A DNA stretch of 64,000 nucleotides from Akkermansiaceae bacterium (GTDB taxonomy: Bacteria > Verrucomicrobiota > Verrucomicrobiia > Verrucomicrobiales > Akkermansiaceae). Shown here piece by piece: positions 35,781-43,870 of this stretch (its first letter is position 1; each line of letters opens with the position of its first letter). The stretch is from NCBI GenBank assembly GCA_024233115.1, contig JACKQB010000003.1, positions 664,121 through 728,120 of the forward strand, written 5' to 3'. Under the pieces are notes generated by a model. That model saw only the letters and a list, made by a program, of their open reading frames with translations. It was not told the origin of the DNA and did no database searches. Both the position numbers and the translations under genes were made by a program.

Positions 35781-37703
35781 ATGCCCGAACTTCGGCGCAT
35801 GCATCACCTCGTTCTCGGTACGGCTGGTCACATTGACCACGGTAAATCATCGCTGGTCAAATGCCTTACCGGCTCCGACCCCGACCGTCTCCCCGAGGAA
35901 AAGGCACGGGGTGTGACCATCGAGCTTGGATTTGCGCACTTGTCGCTTGCAGATGGAGACGAGCACTATGAGATCGGCATTGTTGACGTCCCCGGACACG
36001 CTGATTTTGTCAACAACATGGTCGCGGGTGTTGGCGCGCTCGACCTTGCCATCTTTATCATCGCCGCCGACGATGGCTGGATGCCGCAATCCGAGGAGCA
36101 TCTGCACATTCTCACCTACCTCGGCATCACCCATATTGTCATTGCCCTGACCAAGGCCGACCTCTGCGACGATGTGCCGTTCAGCGTGGAGGTTCTACGT
36201 GATGAGCTCCGGGACACCTCGATTGCCGAGGCTCCCATCATTCCGGTTTCATCCGTCACCGGTGCAGGCATCGATGCATTGAAACTGGCGTTGTTAGAGA
36301 AAATCAGCCAGTGCCCGCCCCGGATGGACACTGGCAAACCGCGTCTGGCCATCGACCGGATTTTCTCTCCCAAGGGCGCGGGAACCGTGGTGACCGGAAC
36401 GCTCTGCGGTGGTCATGTGAGCCTGGGGGATACTCTCACCCTCCACCCTCTCGGCCTCAGTACCAAGGTGCGCTATATCCAAAGCCATAGCGAACCGCTT
36501 GAGCAGGCGCTACCGGGTATGCGCACGGCCCTCAACCTGCCTGACCTAGCGATCGATGCCCCCGGGAAACCAGGTGCCCAACGCGGTAACACCCTGGCCC
36601 ATCCAGCCTGCGGGGTTACCACAAAAACCCTCGACATCGAGCTTCAGCGCCTAGCCCGTCCTATCCCCGGCATCAAGCAACGCGCCCTCCGCCACATGGA
36701 GACTGTCGTGTTACACCATGGCTCGGCACGCTGCCGTGCACGGGTTATTCTACATGGCAGGACCCATCTCAATCCGGGGGAGAGATGTCTCGCCCAGCTA
36801 CGCCTCGAGTCACCGCTGTTTTTACTTACCGGCGACCGGGTTGTGATCCGGGATGGAGCACAGCAAAGCACATTGGGTGGAGGAACCGTGCTCGACGCCT
36901 TGCCCACCCGGCAGGGCTTCCGCACAGAGGCGCGGGCCGACTTCCTCCTGCCCCGAGCCAAGGCCCCTGACGATCCTGCGGTTCTCATCAGGTCGTTGTT
37001 AAACAAACAACACGTCATCGATGCAAAAAACCCCTTGCCTAACAACCCGTTCGACACCGGGCTGGTTCAACAAACGTTGGAAAACCTTGTTTCCGAGGGC
37101 AGCGCCAGCAGGAACGGCTCCCTGTTGATTCACACCAAGTGGTGGAAGCTCTTGATCGATGACGCGGGAAAAAGCATCCGGGCATGGCACAACCAGCACC
37201 CTGATCTCCCGGGCATGCCCCTTGAGTCACTCTCTCAACAATCCACTTGTCCAGGCAAACTGTTCACCCCATTGATCGAGGCCATGGTCGAACTGGGGTA
37301 CCGCATCACGGAAAAATCCATCGCCCACCCCAGCCACACACTGACCTTGCCTGATGAGGTGGCAAGCGTGGCCAGGTCGATACTCGACACCCTGGATCGC
37401 ACAGGATTACAACCACCTAACAAGTCCGAGCTCACGGGAAGTGCACGCGAAGACCAGGCGATGAAATTCCTGATCCGCTCCGGCCAGGCCATCGAACTGG
37501 AGCCCAAGGTGGTGATTTCCAAAAACACCCTTGAGGATGCGATCGAGCGTGTGCGTCAGTTCATCACCGAGCACCACCAAGCCACCGCCAGTGAACTCCG
37601 GCAAGATCTCGATTCGACCCGCAAAGTGGTCATGCCACTGCTTGAACATCTGGACAGCCTTGGAATCACGGTCAGATATGACAACTACCGGAAACTGTGC
37701 TAA
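35781..37703 (+). CDS. selB: Selenocysteine-specific translation elongation factor
   Basis: GTPase that brings Sec-tRNA to UGA codons followed by a SECIS hairpin. The 640-residue protein has the EF-Tu-like G domain with GTAGHIDHGKSSLVK (residues about 13-27), RGVTIELGFAHL, VDVPGHADFVNNM and ALTKADLC, the SelB domain 2 block DRIFSPKGAGTVVTGTL, and a C-terminal half of winged-helix type ending in TRKVVMPLLEHLDSLGITVR. The start is either the ATG at 35781 or the one at 35799, which is closer to the family's usual N-terminus. No selA, selD or tRNA-Sec gene lies in the window. Confidence 0.93.
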   Translation: MPELRRMHHLVLGTAGHIDHGKSSLVKCLTGSDPDRLPEEKARGVTIELGFAHLSLADGDEHYEIGIVDVPGHADFVNNMVAGVGALDLAIFIIAADDGWMPQSEEHLHILTYLGITHIVIALTKADLCDDVPFSVEVLRDELRDTSIAEAPIIPVSSVTGAGIDALKLALLEKISQCPPRMDTGKPRLAIDRIFSPKGAGTVVTGTLCGGHVSLGDTLTLHPLGLSTKVRYIQSHSEPLEQALPGMRTALNLPDLAIDAPGKPGAQRGNTLAHPACGVTTKTLDIELQRLARPIPGIKQRALRHMETVVLHHGSARCRARVILHGRTHLNPGERCLAQLRLESPLFLLTGDRVVIRDGAQQSTLGGGTVLDALPTRQGFRTEARADFLLPRAKAPDDPAVLIRSLLNKQHVIDAKNPLPNNPFDTGLVQQTLENLVSEGSASRNGSLLIHTKWWKLLIDDAGKSIRAWHNQHPDLPGMPLESLSQQSTCPGKLFTPLIEAMVELGYRITEKSIAHPSHTLTLPDEVASVARSILDTLDRTGLQPPNKSELTGSAREDQAMKFLIRSGQAIELEPKVVISKNTLEDAIERVRQFITEHHQATASELRQDLDSTRKVVMPLLEHLDSLGITVRYDNYRKLC

Positions 37704-37715
37704 CCATTGCCGACC

Positions 37716-37937
37716 ATGAGCTACGTCGTCATGACCAGCAGAGAACGCGAGGAACTCGTTGACCTGTTTTTCAAGCTGCGCAACAAGGGGCAACAAGGGG
37801 CAACAATACCCTCATGCGCGTAAAGAGGCACTGACGGCACTGTGATGCCTCAAGGCAACGAATACAGCTACCAGGAAACCCTGCGCCGGAACGCAGGGTT
37901 CTTTGAACTCATCGAGGAGGGAACCCAGCCGGACTAA
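37716..37937 (+). pseudogene. Broken small gene with 10-bp duplication
   Basis: From the ATG at 37716 the frame reads MTSREREELVDLFFKLRNKG and stops early. CAACAAGGGG is duplicated in tandem at 37781-37800, adding 10 bases; removing one copy restores YPHARKEALTAL. A TGA overlapping an ATG (about 37842) then interrupts it, and the last frame reads MPQGNEYSYQETLRRN, AGFFELIEEG to a TAA at 37937. Read together the pieces make a plausible 70-residue charged protein, so I treat it as a decayed small gene. Two short coupled ORFs are the alternative. Not matched to a family. Confidence 0.4.
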
Positions 37938-37940
37938 TTG

Positions 37941-39230
37941 TTAGAACGGCTTGTTCCTGCCTGGGATCGCACAGGGATAAAGACCATCCGGGCCCATCCT
38001 GGGTCCTGGATCGGCGTCCCACGCCAATTTGTCCGGCATGATGGACGGCCCTTGGGCAAGCGCTTGCTCCCACATGATTTCCTGACCGGAGTAGGTCGCC
38101 ATACGTCCGATAATCGCACAGAATGTACTCTTGGCCGCGTAGTAAGCGTTATTGAGCGGCTTGTCCTCACGGATGTGGCGGTAGAGTTCATCATGTTCCA
38201 CCTGATAAGGGTTCGGTGCCTTGCGGTTACGGTGACGGAAGAGAACCTTGCCATCATGGCCCTTGATAAGACCGGCTGAAGCCGTGCCCTTGGTTCCGAT
38301 GATCAGCTCCGAAACGCGGCTTGGGGTTCCTTGGAAGTGACGGCACTGACTGTTGAGAATCGCTCCGCCATCGTAGCTGAATTCCACATAATGGTGGTCA
38401 AATATTTCACCGTAGTCCTTGCCGACGCGCTGGGCCCGCCCCCCCATGCCGTAGGCTTTGACCGGGTATTTGTCGCCCATGAACCAGTTGACCACGTCAA
38501 TGTTGTGCACGTGCTGCTCGCAGATTTGATCACCGCAGAGCCAGTTGAAATAATACCAGTTTCTCATTTGGTAATCCATTTCCGACTGACCGGGTTGTCT
38601 TGGTTTCACCCATACGCCGCCACTATTCCAGTAACACTGCGCGGAAACGATATCTCCGATCGCCCCGCCCTGGATCTCCTCGAAAGTCTGCAAGTAGGAC
38701 TCCTGATAACGGCGCTGCAGTCCGGCCACCACCTTGAGCTTTTTACGGTCGGCCTCCTTGGCGGCGGCCAGCACCTTGCGTATGCCTTCGGCGTCAACCG
38801 CAACCGGCTTTTCCATGAAAACGTGTTTGCCCCTGGAAACGGCGTATTCAAAGTGGATCGGGCGGAATCCGGGAGGCGTGGTGAGAATCACAACGTCCGC
38901 CGCGTCAATGGCTGACTTATAAGCGTCAAAACCGACCAATTTGCGCGCCTGGGGCACGTCGACACGATCCTTGTATTTGCCCTTGAGCTGTTGGTAAGCA
39001 TCCTCGAGACGATCTTCAAACGCATCCGCCATGGCAACGAGCTTGGTGCCCTCGACACTGAGTGTCTGGTTGGCTGCCCCACTGCCGCGACCGCCACAGC
39101 CGATCAGGGCCACTTTGATTTCAGAATTGGAGGAGTTTCCGGCGGCGTAGGCTGTCGGCAGAACCGACGTCGCGGCAAGTGCGCCGCCAGCTTTTAGAAT
39201 CGTTCTTCGGTGGGTAGAATTTTCACTCAT
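37941..39230 (-). CDS. Secreted Gfo/Idh/MocA-family oxidoreductase
   Basis: NAD(P)-dependent dehydrogenase-like protein acting on a sugar or polyol. The 429-residue product starts with a twin-arginine-like leader (HRRTILKAGGALAATSVLP), so it is probably exported folded by Tat. The Rossmann domain shows VALIGCGGRGSG (near residue 40) and the family block GKHVFMEKPVAVDAEGI (near 132); the C-terminal substrate domain includes EQHVHNIDVVNWFMG and a terminal LYPCAIPG typical of the 'Tat-signal Gfo' group abundant in Verrucomicrobiota and Planctomycetes. Substrate unknown. It stands alone, divergent from sulP. Confidence 0.88.
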   Translation of the reverse strand: MSENSTHRRTILKAGGALAATSVLPTAYAAGNSSNSEIKVALIGCGGRGSGAANQTLSVEGTKLVAMADAFEDRLEDAYQQLKGKYKDRVDVPQARKLVGFDAYKSAIDAADVVILTTPPGFRPIHFEYAVSRGKHVFMEKPVAVDAEGIRKVLAAAKEADRKKLKVVAGLQRRYQESYLQTFEEIQGGAIGDIVSAQCYWNSGGVWVKPRQPGQSEMDYQMRNWYYFNWLCGDQICEQHVHNIDVVNWFMGDKYPVKAYGMGGRAQRVGKDYGEIFDHHYVEFSYDGGAILNSQCRHFQGTPSRVSELIIGTKGTASAGLIKGHDGKVLFRHRNRKAPNPYQVEHDELYRHIREDKPLNNAYYAAKSTFCAIIGRMATYSGQEIMWEQALAQGPSIMPDKLAWDADPGPRMGPDGLYPCAIPGRNKPF

Positions 39231-39419
39231 GGTAATCTAGAATACGCGGCACCATAAGTGCCCTTTCACAATAATCATGTCGCGACGATTGCCTGTTTTA
39301 GAACACGACATTTCCAACCAGAAAATGCGATGCCTCTGTTTTCCCGCTGGACAGTGATCTGGCGATGGCGTAGTTCCAAAACGTCCGTCGAAAGCCAGTC
39401 CGGCCAGGAAATCGCCTCA
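39231..39419. repeat. Divergent gap containing first copy of sulP-flanking repeat
   Basis: Positions 39339-39376 read TTTTCCCGCTGGACAGTGAT followed by CTGGCGATGGCGTAGTT. A similar string lies just after sulP (41312-41348) and a weaker one at about 41928-41955. The frame of sulP is open across this copy, but repeat content argues that it is untranslated. Confidence 0.5.
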
Positions 39420-41177
39420 ATGCAAAGCACTAAGAAAAGAAGGCTCTATCACCCCCGGATTTTAGGATTATTTGGCTCTCTACGAGGGACATACTCCTTG
39501 TCATCCGAGGTGTTTGCCGGCCTGACGGTCGGGCTGATCGCCCTGCCGCTCTCACTGGCCCTTGGAATTGCAAGTATTCCCGCCGGAGCTGAGACGCCCT
39601 TTCCCGTTCCCACCCTGGGAATCGTCACCGCAATTGTAGCCGGTTTTCTCATATCGTTCCTAGGTGGCTCCCGTGTGCAAATCGGCGGACCGACGGCGGC
39701 CTTCGTGCCGATTATCCTCTTAATCGTATCCGAACATGGTTACCACGGCCTTCTCGTTGCCACCACGATGGCGGGAGCCATTCTTATCCTCATGGGTCTC
39801 TCCGGGCTGGGACGGCTTGTCAAATTCATACCCTGGCCGGTGACCAGTGGATTCACAACGGGCATCGCCGCGGCACTCATCCTGACACAGATACCGGACT
39901 TTGCCGGATTGCGGGTGGAAGCCGACCCCCTACCCCGGGAATTTGTGGAGAGGATAGCGTGGTTCTTTCATCACTCGAATTCGTTTAACGGGCGTTCCCT
40001 GCTACTGGGTGTGTTTTGCCTTGGGTTGATTCTTTTCTGGCCAAAACTGAAGATCCCCAGGATACCGGGGTCCATCGTGGCAATTGCCGCGGCATCTCTG
40101 TGGGTGCATTTCTTCGGCTGGAGTGGTGACGCCGGCGTGGAAACCATCGCGACGAAGTTTGGAGCCGGAGCGCTGCCAAGCGGATTACCAGCACCAAGCC
40201 TGCCTGCATTTGATTGGTTCTTGGTTCGTGAGATGATCGGCCCCGCCACGGCAATCGCCATTCTCGGAGCGATCGAGTCACTGCTCTCGGCAGTGGTCGC
40301 GGATGGACTGACCAACGAGAGACACGACAGCAATACCGAGCTGGTCGGCCAAGGGATCGCGAATCTCATCTCGCCTTTGTTTGGTGGACTTCCGGCCACC
40401 GGTGCCATCGCCCGGACCAGCGCCAACATCCACAACGGTGGCCGCACGCCGATCGCCGGAATGGTCCACGCGCTCTCCCTGCTGCTGATCATCCTCCTGG
40501 GGGCGAAGCTTGCAGGATACATTCCCATGGCGGCAATGGCAGCCGTGCTGGTGGCGGTTGCGTTTCGCATGGGAGAATGGCACGAACTCAGCCGCCTGGC
40601 CAAACTCCCCCGCAGCGACACCCTCGTGCTGCTGACAACGTTCCTACTCACCTTTGTATTCGACCTCGTGATTGCGATCGAAGTCGGGATGGTGCTTGCC
40701 GCCATGCTCTTCATCAAACGCATCGCGGAAACTACCGAGGTCAGCCTCGTGACCAGCGAGGACATGCTTGAGCGCCCGGAACATATCGCCCAGGGAAAAA
40801 CAATTCCCGAGGGAGTATTGGTCTACCGCGTGTTTGGTCCATTTATGTTTGGTGCGGTCGAACAAATGGAGGATGCGCTGGCCCGCATCGGAGAGTGGCC
40901 GAAAGTTCTTATCCTCCGCCTCCACCTGGTGACGGCCATCGACGCCACGGGGATGAACGCCTTGGCAAGTGTCGTTGAACGGATGAAAAAACGGGGTGGA
41001 CATGTGGTGATCAGCGGTATCCACCAGCAGCCCCTCCAGACGCTGCGCAAGGCCGGTTTGATCGATCATTTCCGCCGCGAGAATTTTTGCCCGACCTTCG
41101 ATGATGCGCTGACCCGGGCGTCGTTGTTGACCGAAGCCGCATCCTCCATGGAAAATCCGGACAACACGCCAAAGTAA
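39420..41177 (+). CDS. SulP-family anion transporter with STAS domain
   Basis: Membrane transporter of the SLC26/SulP family moving sulfate, bicarbonate or other anions. The 585-residue protein has the family's 10-14 helices (e.g. SEVFAGLTVGLIALPLSLAL, RVQIGGPTAAFVPIILLIV, ATAIAILGAIESLLSAVVAD) and NERHDSNTELVGQGIANL, then a C-terminal STAS domain from about residue 450 (VLVYRVFGPFMFGAVEQME, LILRLHLVTAIDATGMNALA). The ATG at 39420 was preferred to 39330 because the latter would translate a flanking repeat. Substrate cannot be assigned. Confidence 0.88.
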   Translation: MQSTKKRRLYHPRILGLFGSLRGTYSLSSEVFAGLTVGLIALPLSLALGIASIPAGAETPFPVPTLGIVTAIVAGFLISFLGGSRVQIGGPTAAFVPIILLIVSEHGYHGLLVATTMAGAILILMGLSGLGRLVKFIPWPVTSGFTTGIAAALILTQIPDFAGLRVEADPLPREFVERIAWFFHHSNSFNGRSLLLGVFCLGLILFWPKLKIPRIPGSIVAIAAASLWVHFFGWSGDAGVETIATKFGAGALPSGLPAPSLPAFDWFLVREMIGPATAIAILGAIESLLSAVVADGLTNERHDSNTELVGQGIANLISPLFGGLPATGAIARTSANIHNGGRTPIAGMVHALSLLLIILLGAKLAGYIPMAAMAAVLVAVAFRMGEWHELSRLAKLPRSDTLVLLTTFLLTFVFDLVIAIEVGMVLAAMLFIKRIAETTEVSLVTSEDMLERPEHIAQGKTIPEGVLVYRVFGPFMFGAVEQMEDALARIGEWPKVLILRLHLVTAIDATGMNALASVVERMKKRGGHVVISGIHQQPLQTLRKAGLIDHFRRENFCPTFDDALTRASLLTEAASSMENPDNTPK

Positions 41178-41382
41178 ACGCGCAATCGTCCGTCGCGCTG
41201 CCCATCGGGTCCATTAAAAACAGCAACACACTCACGGAAGCCGACATCCAACCATCATCGCACCTGTCATCGAAACGCATCATTTTCCAACGTGAATTCA
41301 CAAGGCGTTTATTTTCCCTCTGGACAGGGATAAAGCCATTGCGTAGTTTACAGGTGTTAGTTAAACACCTAGTTAGCTAATA
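41178..41382. repeat. Gap containing second copy of sulP-flanking repeat and a hairpin
   Basis: 41312-41348 reads TTTTCCCTCTGGACAGGGAT then AAAGCCATTGCGTAGTT. Just downstream AGGTGTT and AACACCT (41352-41370) form a 7-bp stem with a 5-base loop, ending 13 bases before the next ATG. Confidence 0.5.
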
Positions 41383-41898
41383 ATGAGAGTAGGCATCCCT
41401 CAAAAGTTAGAGATTGAGCTTGACGCAACTTATGCGGCGACACAGTCCATAGTTTTTGCTGGATTCTTGTGGTGGTTTACGTGGTTCCATTTTGTGATCA
41501 AGTTTTTTTACGGGCTCCCCGTGCTCTCCAGACCTAATCTAGCACTCGTCTATTATGAGCAGGTTCCAGGATACCCCTTCAGCTTGGCACAGGCTTTTTT
41601 GGGGTTGTCGGTTTTTGCGAGCGTTTTGGCATTGGGCGGTGTTTGGATGACATCTTTGAAAGGTCAGGCCAAATGGAGACAGAGATTTTTGGTTTTTCTA
41701 TTCGGTACGATTTGCACAGGTTTTTCGTGTGCCTGCGTTTCGTGGGAGCAATTGCATGTTGAAGATGCAAAGGAGTGGCGGCAGTTTCTAATGGATCACC
41801 CATATCCTGGCTATGATGATGCACCCTACGAGGTTCGCTCGAAGCGTTGGAAGCATTTGGATGATATGTTGGAACGCGCAGAACAAAGAAAAAATTAA
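41383..41898 (+). CDS. Orphan AT-rich membrane protein
   Basis: Unrecognised 171-residue protein with three probable transmembrane helices (about residues 20-42, IVFAGFLWWFTWFHFVIKFF; 66-85, AQAFLGLSVFASVLALGGVW; 98-115, FLVFLFGTICTGFSCACV) and a charged C-terminal tail (KRWKHLDDMLERAEQRKN). Base composition is clearly more AT-rich than its neighbours, and it lies between repeats 2 and 3 of the sulP-flanking family, suggesting recent arrival. No ribosome-binding site is obvious at the ATG. Confidence 0.6.
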   Translation: MRVGIPQKLEIELDATYAATQSIVFAGFLWWFTWFHFVIKFFYGLPVLSRPNLALVYYEQVPGYPFSLAQAFLGLSVFASVLALGGVWMTSLKGQAKWRQRFLVFLFGTICTGFSCACVSWEQLHVEDAKEWRQFLMDHPYPGYDDAPYEVRSKRWKHLDDMLERAEQRKN

Positions 41899-41927
41899 GC
41901 AAACAAACCGCTGCATCCCCTACCGAT

Positions 41928-41955
41928 GACCGACTTGGACGCGATGGCGCAGTTG
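41928..41955 (+). repeat. Third, weaker copy of sulP-flanking repeat
   Basis: GACCGACTTGGACGCGATGG followed by CGCAGTT aligns with the right half of the copies at 39339 and 41312 (GATCTGGCGATGGCGTAGTT). It lies just after the orphan membrane protein gene. Confidence 0.4.
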
Positions 41956-42019
41956 AGATTTTAAGTTGCTAGATCCAGTCGACCAGGGCACTTTGAATAA
42001 GTGCCTCGATACGGCGCGC

Positions 42020-42038
42020 CGGCCTGAATCATCAGGCC
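42020..42038 (-). terminator. Hairpin overlapping the GH15 stop codon
   Basis: GGCCTGA and TCAGGCC form a perfect 7-bp stem around a four-base loop, including the TGA stop of the GH15 gene. There is no T tract, so a terminator or mRNA-end stabiliser is only likely. Confidence 0.35.
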
Positions 42039-43870
42039 TCGATGAGGTATTCACCGCTGTCTTCGGCGAGTTCGAGAGCGCAGTCGATCAGGGCCAGGTG
42101 GCTGTATGCCTGGGGGAAATTCCCCAGATGGCGTTTGCTTTCGAAGTCCAGGTCTTCACCGTAGAGCCCTTTCGGGTTGGCGTAGCCGAGCAGGGTTTCG
42201 AACCGCTCACGGGCTTGTTTGCGTTTGCCGATGCGCGCCAGGGCTTTGACCATCCAGAACGAGCAAACGGTGAATGCGCTGCTGGGCTCGCCGAAGTCGT
42301 CCTGGTTGCGGTAGCGATACATCAGGCCACCGCGGCAGAGTTCTTTGTCGCTCCGCTCGACGGTGGATATGAACCTGGGGTCCTTGGGGTCGATAAACCC
42401 GTATTCCGCCATAAGCAGGTTGGCGGAGTCGAGGTCTGTGATGCCGTAGGCCTGGGTAAAACATTGCTTCTCATCGTTCCAACCCTTTTCCATGACATGG
42501 GCATGAATAGCATCGCGGAGTGCCTCGTGCTGTTTGGCCCAGTCGTGTTTCCCTAACATATCGGCAATTTTGATGGCACGGTCCAGCGCGACCCAGCACA
42601 GGACTTTGGAAAAAACGAAGTGCCTTTCATCACCACGGATCTCCCATATCCCGCGGTCGGGTTTTTCCCAGGTGCTTTCCACCGATTTAATGATCGAGCG
42701 TACACGGGTCCAAATCTGGTCGAGTGCCTCGGGAGAGCGTTTGCGTTCTCCAAGGTCCTGATAGAGCACATCCATCAGGATGCCGTAGATGTCATGTTGT
42801 TTCTGGTGATAGGCGGCATTCCCAATCCTGACGGGGCCAGAGCCGTGGTAACCTGACAAGTGAGCGAGCTCATGCTCCGTGAGGTTCTTCTCACCACGGA
42901 TACCGTACATAATTTGCAGGGCATCATCCTTGGTCGGTACGGTCCGCATCACCCAGTCGATGAATTTTTCAGCCATCAGAGGGTGGCCAATCCGGTGAAG
43001 GACAGAAACGGTCATCGACCCGTCACGAATCCAACAAAAGCGGTAATCCCAGTTGCGTTCCTCGCCGATGGTTTCAGGCAGCGATGTGGTTCCCGCTGCA
43101 AGGACCGCCCCAGTGGGTGAAAACTGCATCATTTTCAGCGTGATGGCAGAGCGTAAAATCTGCTCACTGTAACGATCACAGCGATGTGTCCGAGCGGCCC
43201 AGAGGAGCCAGTAGGATCTCGTCCTTTGCAACATCAGATGCACGGTGTCCGTGTCGGGTGGCATCACCTTGTCGTTATAGCTTAACAGGAGGAACCGCGA
43301 TTGGTCGAGGGTGACCAGCTCGCCATCCAGGACGGCCTGGGGCTCGAGATCGGTGTAGAGATAACACGACTCATAGACGTCTTCCCCATCCGGGTGTTTA
43401 CCGGTAGTCGTACTCTTGATCCTTGATTCATCAAACAGATGGCTTTCCGTCTTGAGCCGACCGTAATCAAGGCGGGGATCATAATGCACACGCAGCCTGG
43501 GTTTTCCTGAAATGTGCTTGAGTACACGGGTGACATCACTGGACACGTCATGCTGGGCACCCGCTTTGCCATCCCATGTGTAACGGGCCATGAAGTCGAT
43601 CACCTCAAACACGCCGTCATCGCCTTCAAAGCGGGTGACCAGAATACCGGTGTGCCGTTCATACTCTTGACGAACAGCCTCACCACCTTCCATGGAAAGC
43701 CCGAACTGCCCTCCCTTTTTTTCATCGAGGATGGAGGCAAAGACCGTGCCGGAATCGAAGTCCGGCATGCAGAGGAAAACGATCGACGCCTTACTGTCAA
43801 TCAATGCGCAGGTGCGCCCGTTGCCAATGATTCCGTAATCGTAGTCGTCCGTATGTGAAGTTGTCATCAT
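42032..43870 (-). CDS. Glycoside hydrolase family 15 enzyme
   Basis: Glucoamylase/trehalase-type inverting alpha-glucosidase. The 612-residue protein has the GH15 beta-sandwich N-terminal domain (YGIIGNGRTCALIDSKASI) and (alpha/alpha)6 barrel, with NWDYRFCWIRDGSMTVSVLH near residue 280, the first catalytic-acid region WEKPDRGIWEIRGDERHFVF near 405, and GLYGEDLD...HLGNFPQAYSHLALI near the end. There is no signal peptide, so it acts in the cytosol. Its ATG overlaps the stop of the fused trehalose synthase/phosphatase gene (TAATG at 43870), so a trehalose- or trehalose-cycle role is likely. Some GH15 members are true trehalases; this is inference here. Confidence 0.88.
   Translation of the reverse strand: MMTTSHTDDYDYGIIGNGRTCALIDSKASIVFLCMPDFDSGTVFASILDEKKGGQFGLSMEGGEAVRQEYERHTGILVTRFEGDDGVFEVIDFMARYTWDGKAGAQHDVSSDVTRVLKHISGKPRLRVHYDPRLDYGRLKTESHLFDESRIKSTTTGKHPDGEDVYESCYLYTDLEPQAVLDGELVTLDQSRFLLLSYNDKVMPPDTDTVHLMLQRTRSYWLLWAARTHRCDRYSEQILRSAITLKMMQFSPTGAVLAAGTTSLPETIGEERNWDYRFCWIRDGSMTVSVLHRIGHPLMAEKFIDWVMRTVPTKDDALQIMYGIRGEKNLTEHELAHLSGYHGSGPVRIGNAAYHQKQHDIYGILMDVLYQDLGERKRSPEALDQIWTRVRSIIKSVESTWEKPDRGIWEIRGDERHFVFSKVLCWVALDRAIKIADMLGKHDWAKQHEALRDAIHAHVMEKGWNDEKQCFTQAYGITDLDSANLLMAEYGFIDPKDPRFISTVERSDKELCRGGLMYRYRNQDDFGEPSSAFTVCSFWMVKALARIGKRKQARERFETLLGYANPKGLYGEDLDFESKRHLGNFPQAYSHLALIDCALELAEDSGEYLIEA

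Noticed and set aside
35492..37940. tRNA-Sec gene next to selB
   Set aside because: No acceptor-stem pair, GGTTCGA-type T-loop or long variable arm found on either strand in the flanking gaps.
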